From: JAJXWB01 sp965246795
Lineage (GTDB): Bacteria; Pseudomonadota; Alphaproteobacteria; Rhizobiales; Beijerinckiaceae
Reading direction: 5' to 3'
Length of the DNA stretch: 64,000 nucleotides
NCBI GenBank assembly: GCA_965246795.1
Contig: CBDFFN010000013.1
Coordinates: 310,001-374,000 of the forward strand
Below, piece after piece: positions 61,853 through 64,000 of the stretch. The stretch's first letter is position 1. The number at the start of each line of letters is the position of its first letter. The translations under genes and the position numbers were made by a program. A model generated the notes under the pieces. The model ran no database searches. It was not told where the DNA came from and saw only the letters and a list, made by a program, of their open reading frames with translations.

Positions 61853-62568
61853 CCGTTCCGCAAACGATCCCGCAGATACACCGGCAGAAACGGCGGCATC
61901 GGACCTTTCGCGAAGTCCGCTTCGCTGCGGATCGAGACAAGGCCATTGATCTCCGGCGCCTTTTCCTTTGCCAGAAATTCTTTCACGCGCGCGATGAGCG
62001 TCTCGGCATCGGCATGCGTACGCGCCTCCTGCAGGCAGGCGATGCGCCCGCTCTCGAAAGCGATCGTGTAGCCGGAGCTCAAGACCACATCGTCCGCCGT
62101 GATGCCCGTCTCCTCAGCAAGTTCGCGCAGAATGCTGCCGGCGAGATCGACGCGATCACCCACGACATCGCCGGGATCGGGCGTACCGGCGGCGAAATAA
62201 AGCTGGCCGGGATTGGCCGTGTGCATGCCCATCCGCGCGACGAGAAATGCGCCGTCGGACGAGCGTAGCGCCGCCATCGCAAAGCAATTCTTCACGCGCG
62301 GATCGGGGAAACCGAGATCGCGGTGTCCAAGGAAGGGCGCATAATCGACCTCGAAATGGTCGGCAAGGAAGATGCGCTTGCCATCGCGCTCGACGACGCG
62401 TGCGTCAAGCGAAACGAGGACGCGGCCGTTCCAGAGTTTCTGCCCCGTCGCGAGCCTCGCCTGCCAGTTCGCCTCGATGTCGGCGACGCGCTCGCGCGCA
62501 AAGGGCCAGTCGTGCTGGACGAAGCGGCATTCGAGCGCATCGACGCGATGCAGTGTCACGTCGTTCAT
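61849..62568 (-). CDS. NUDIX-domain hydrolase-like protein
   Basis: 239 residues. The second half of the Nudix box is intact (ILRELAEETGI, the REUXEEXGU part), but the upstream Glu of GX5EX7 is Val (GDRVDLAGSI). The N-terminal ~100 residues form another domain with VKNCFAMAALRSSDGAFLVA leading into the Nudix fold. Catalysis should rest on the REXXEE glutamates, so it may still be active on nucleotide-like diphosphates. The ATG overlaps the phzF-like stop (ATGA). Confidence 0.85.
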   Translation of the reverse strand: MNDVTLHRVDALECRFVQHDWPFARERVADIEANWQARLATGQKLWNGRVLVSLDARVVERDGKRIFLADHFEVDYAPFLGHRDLGFPDPRVKNCFAMAALRSSDGAFLVARMGMHTANPGQLYFAAGTPDPGDVVGDRVDLAGSILRELAEETGITADDVVLSSGYTIAFESGRIACLQEARTHADAETLIARVKEFLAKEKAPEINGLVSIRSEADFAKGPMPPFLPVYLRDRLRNG

Positions 62569-63461
62569 GCCTCGATCGTCCCTTCGCTAACGCGGATCGC
62601 TTGTCCGCCGACGGTCGCGCGGATCAGCGCGCCCCCCTCAATCTCCATGCCGAGCGTGATGATAGACGGCCGGCCCATCTCGAAACCCTGTTCAATGCGC
62701 AGCACATGTGCACCGTCACCCGGTTTCTCGAAATGCAGCGCAACACCCGCGAACGCCGCTGCAGCCGAGCCAGTCGCGGGGTCTTCGGCCATGCCGAGGC
62801 TGGCACCGAACATACGCGCGTGCACGCTGCTCTCCGGCTGCACTGTCTCGCGCGAATAGAGCCACGCGCCGCGCCCCGCGCCGATTGCCTCAGCCAATCC
62901 TGCTCCACGCGATGCGCGCGCCATCGCATCGAGGCTCGCGACCGGCACGAAACAGAAGGGGGTGCCTGCCGACCACATGCCGGGCGCGTGGCCGTCGAAG
63001 CCGATCTCGTCCGGTCGCAGCCCAATCGCCGTCGCGAGCTTTTCGCGCGCGACATCCCCGAGATATTCGGGGCTTTTCGGCACGACAAACGATGCGAAAG
63101 ATGCGCCGGTGCGCGCGAGCCGCACGGTGCATCGTACTGGACCGACCTCTTCCTCGATGACGACGTCGAGGTCTCGCCCGACCATTTCTGGCGCGCGAAG
63201 TTGCGCGATGAGGATCGCTGTGCCGATCGTCGGATGGCCGGCGAAGGGTAGCTCGGCCACCGGCGTGAAGATGCGCGCGCGAAGCGTGTTGACGGGATCG
63301 CGCGCGTCGAGCGCGAACACCGTCTCCGACAGGTTGAATTCGCCTGCGATCGCCTGCATGCGGGACGTATCGAGCCCGTCGCAATCGAGAACGACGGCCA
63401 GCGGATTGCCGGCGAGCCGCGTATCCGTGAAAACGTCGAGCGTATGGAATCGGCGCTTCAT
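62565..63461 (-). CDS. PhzF-family isomerase/epimerase-like protein
   Basis: 298 residues from the ATG at 63461. It has the duplicated diaminopimelate epimerase-like fold: HTLDVFTDTRLAGNPLAVVL, NLSETVFAL (catalytic Glu), FTPVAELPFAGHPTIGTAIL and, in the second half, MFGASLGMAEDPATGSAAAA. Despite the name, most members do not make phenazines, and no phz genes are near. The substrate is unknown. In an operon with the NUDIX gene. Confidence 0.93.
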   Translation of the reverse strand: MKRRFHTLDVFTDTRLAGNPLAVVLDCDGLDTSRMQAIAGEFNLSETVFALDARDPVNTLRARIFTPVAELPFAGHPTIGTAILIAQLRAPEMVGRDLDVVIEEEVGPVRCTVRLARTGASFASFVVPKSPEYLGDVAREKLATAIGLRPDEIGFDGHAPGMWSAGTPFCFVPVASLDAMARASRGAGLAEAIGAGRGAWLYSRETVQPESSVHARMFGASLGMAEDPATGSAAAAFAGVALHFEKPGDGAHVLRIEQGFEMGRPSIITLGMEIEGGALIRATVGGQAIRVSEGTIEA

Positions 63462-63505
63462 GCTGTGCGGGTCTAGCCGATTTCGTGAAAAGAGGGAGGG
63501 GATGC

Positions 63506-64000
63506 ATGCGGGCCATCGAGGGACTGGCGCATCTGACTGTGGCGGTCGACGATCTCGACCGCGCAGAGGACGATTATGCGGCGCTGCTTGATCTGTCGCC
63601 CGCATCCGGCCTGGACGAAGCCGGACAGGACATCCGCACATTCCAGACCGGAAATATCGCGCTGCGTCTGCGCGCCGCCCGCCGCGGCGAGACGCCGGGC
63701 CTCGCCGGCATGGCGTTTCGCGTCGCCGATGTTGCTCGAGCCGGCGAGACGCTGACGCGCTGCGGTGTCGCCGTCACGGATGGCGTGCTCGACCCGACCG
63801 CGACAAACGGCATTCTGATGAAGCTGATCGACGCGCCTGCGCCGAACGATTCTGCTGACGGCATCTCGCTCGACCATGTCGTGATCCGCACGCCAGCGCC
63901 GGAGCGCGCTATCGCGCTCTACGGCGGGCGCCTCGGTCTCGACATGCGGCTCGATCGCAGCAATCCCGCATGGAATGCGCGGCTGATGTTTTTCCGCTGC
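63506..64000 (+). CDS. VOC (glyoxalase-like) family protein, cut by the window end
   Basis: The frame opens with an ATG at 63506 with GGGAGGGG just upstream and stays open to the last base (165 codons). First VOC domain: AIEGLAHLTVAVDDLDRAED DYAALL, then TFQTGNIALRLRAA and GMAFRVADVARAGETLTRCG. A second begins at GISLDHVVIRTPAPERAIAL YGGRLGLDMRLDR. Two tandem VOC modules suggest a glyoxalase- or dioxygenase-like metal enzyme. The metal ligands cannot all be judged in the incomplete sequence. Divergent from the PhzF-like gene. Confidence 0.85.
   Translation, partial: MRAIEGLAHLTVAVDDLDRAEDDYAALLDLSPASGLDEAGQDIRTFQTGNIALRLRAARRGETPGLAGMAFRVADVARAGETLTRCGVAVTDGVLDPTATNGILMKLIDAPAPNDSADGISLDHVVIRTPAPERAIALYGGRLGLDMRLDRSNPAWNARLMFFRC

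Noticed and set aside
62565..63461. Phenazine biosynthesis gene
   Set aside because: PhzF-like proteins are widespread outside phenazine producers and no other phz gene is present.

Overview
The window looks like chromosomal DNA of a high-GC alphaproteobacterium, most likely a Hyphomicrobiales (Rhizobiales) member of the Bradyrhizobium/Xanthobacteraceae kind. This rests on the gene content (a NAD-dependent formate dehydrogenase operon of the fdsGBACD type, several branched-chain amino-acid ABC genes, acyl-CoA catabolic clusters, a bacterial SWIB protein), strong GC-rich third positions, and intergenic palindromes of types common in that order. No rRNA, tRNA, CRISPR array, phage or insertion sequence was seen. 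The exact genus cannot be fixed from the sequence alone.

Layout. 1-1718: an O-antigen ligase/polymerase-like membrane protein, the end of an exopolysaccharide locus. 1775-3797: thiC under a TPP riboswitch. 3842-9410: mixed housekeeping and small operons (VCBS-like periplasmic protein; ArsR regulator plus SRPBCC protein with a palindromic operator over the ArsR start codon; MgtC; thioesterase; a toxin-antitoxin pair whose PIN toxin has an in-frame stop; MaoC hydratase plus SDR; a glycine-rich secreted protein). 9789-15694: an RND efflux pair and prfC. 15771-19712: manC, an acyltransferase and an undecaprenyl-phosphate sugar transferase (surface polysaccharide). 19821-28362: HAD hydrolase, CheY-like receiver, livHMGF, tam, SWIB protein, a LivK-type binding protein and a quinone oxidoreductase. 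28583-30532: an M20 amidohydrolase and three very small genes.

30603-40927 is an acyl-CoA degradation region. On the minus strand, thiolase, an APH-fold kinase, a small DUF6285-type protein and an acyl-CoA dehydrogenase follow each other with overlaps, then two PaaG-like crotonases and a nitronate monooxygenase. The kinase/small protein/dehydrogenase trio has the order of the lvaABC genes known for 4-hydroxyacyl-CoA (levulinate) catabolism. A divergent plus-strand set (enoyl-CoA hydratase, L,D-transpeptidase, CaiB/BaiF racemase, HSD10-type SDR) continues the theme. A YefM antitoxin remnant, folA, and a compact transcription unit for a possible 23-residue peptide follow.

41970-53516 is an oxalate/formate module: an OxlT-type antiporter keeping both charged transport residues, formyl-CoA:oxalate CoA-transferase (frc), a second OFA-family transporter, a LysR regulator, and the complete soluble molybdenum formate dehydrogenase operon fdsG-fdsB-fdsA-fdhD-fdsD. 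Oxalyl-CoA decarboxylase (oxc), needed to close the pathway, is not in the window. 53574-57838: ugpBAEC, the glycerol-3-phosphate importer. 57926-64000: GMC oxidoreductase, a small secreted protein with a strong terminator, a sterol-desaturase-like membrane hydroxylase, GFA protein, a small lipoprotein, a PhzF-NUDIX pair and the start of a VOC protein cut by the window end.

The strongest leads for follow-up are the LvaABC-like cluster with two PaaG-type crotonases, the two toxin-antitoxin loci each broken by a single in-frame stop, the 23-residue peptide unit at 41755-41958, and the oxalate-to-formate module without oxc.
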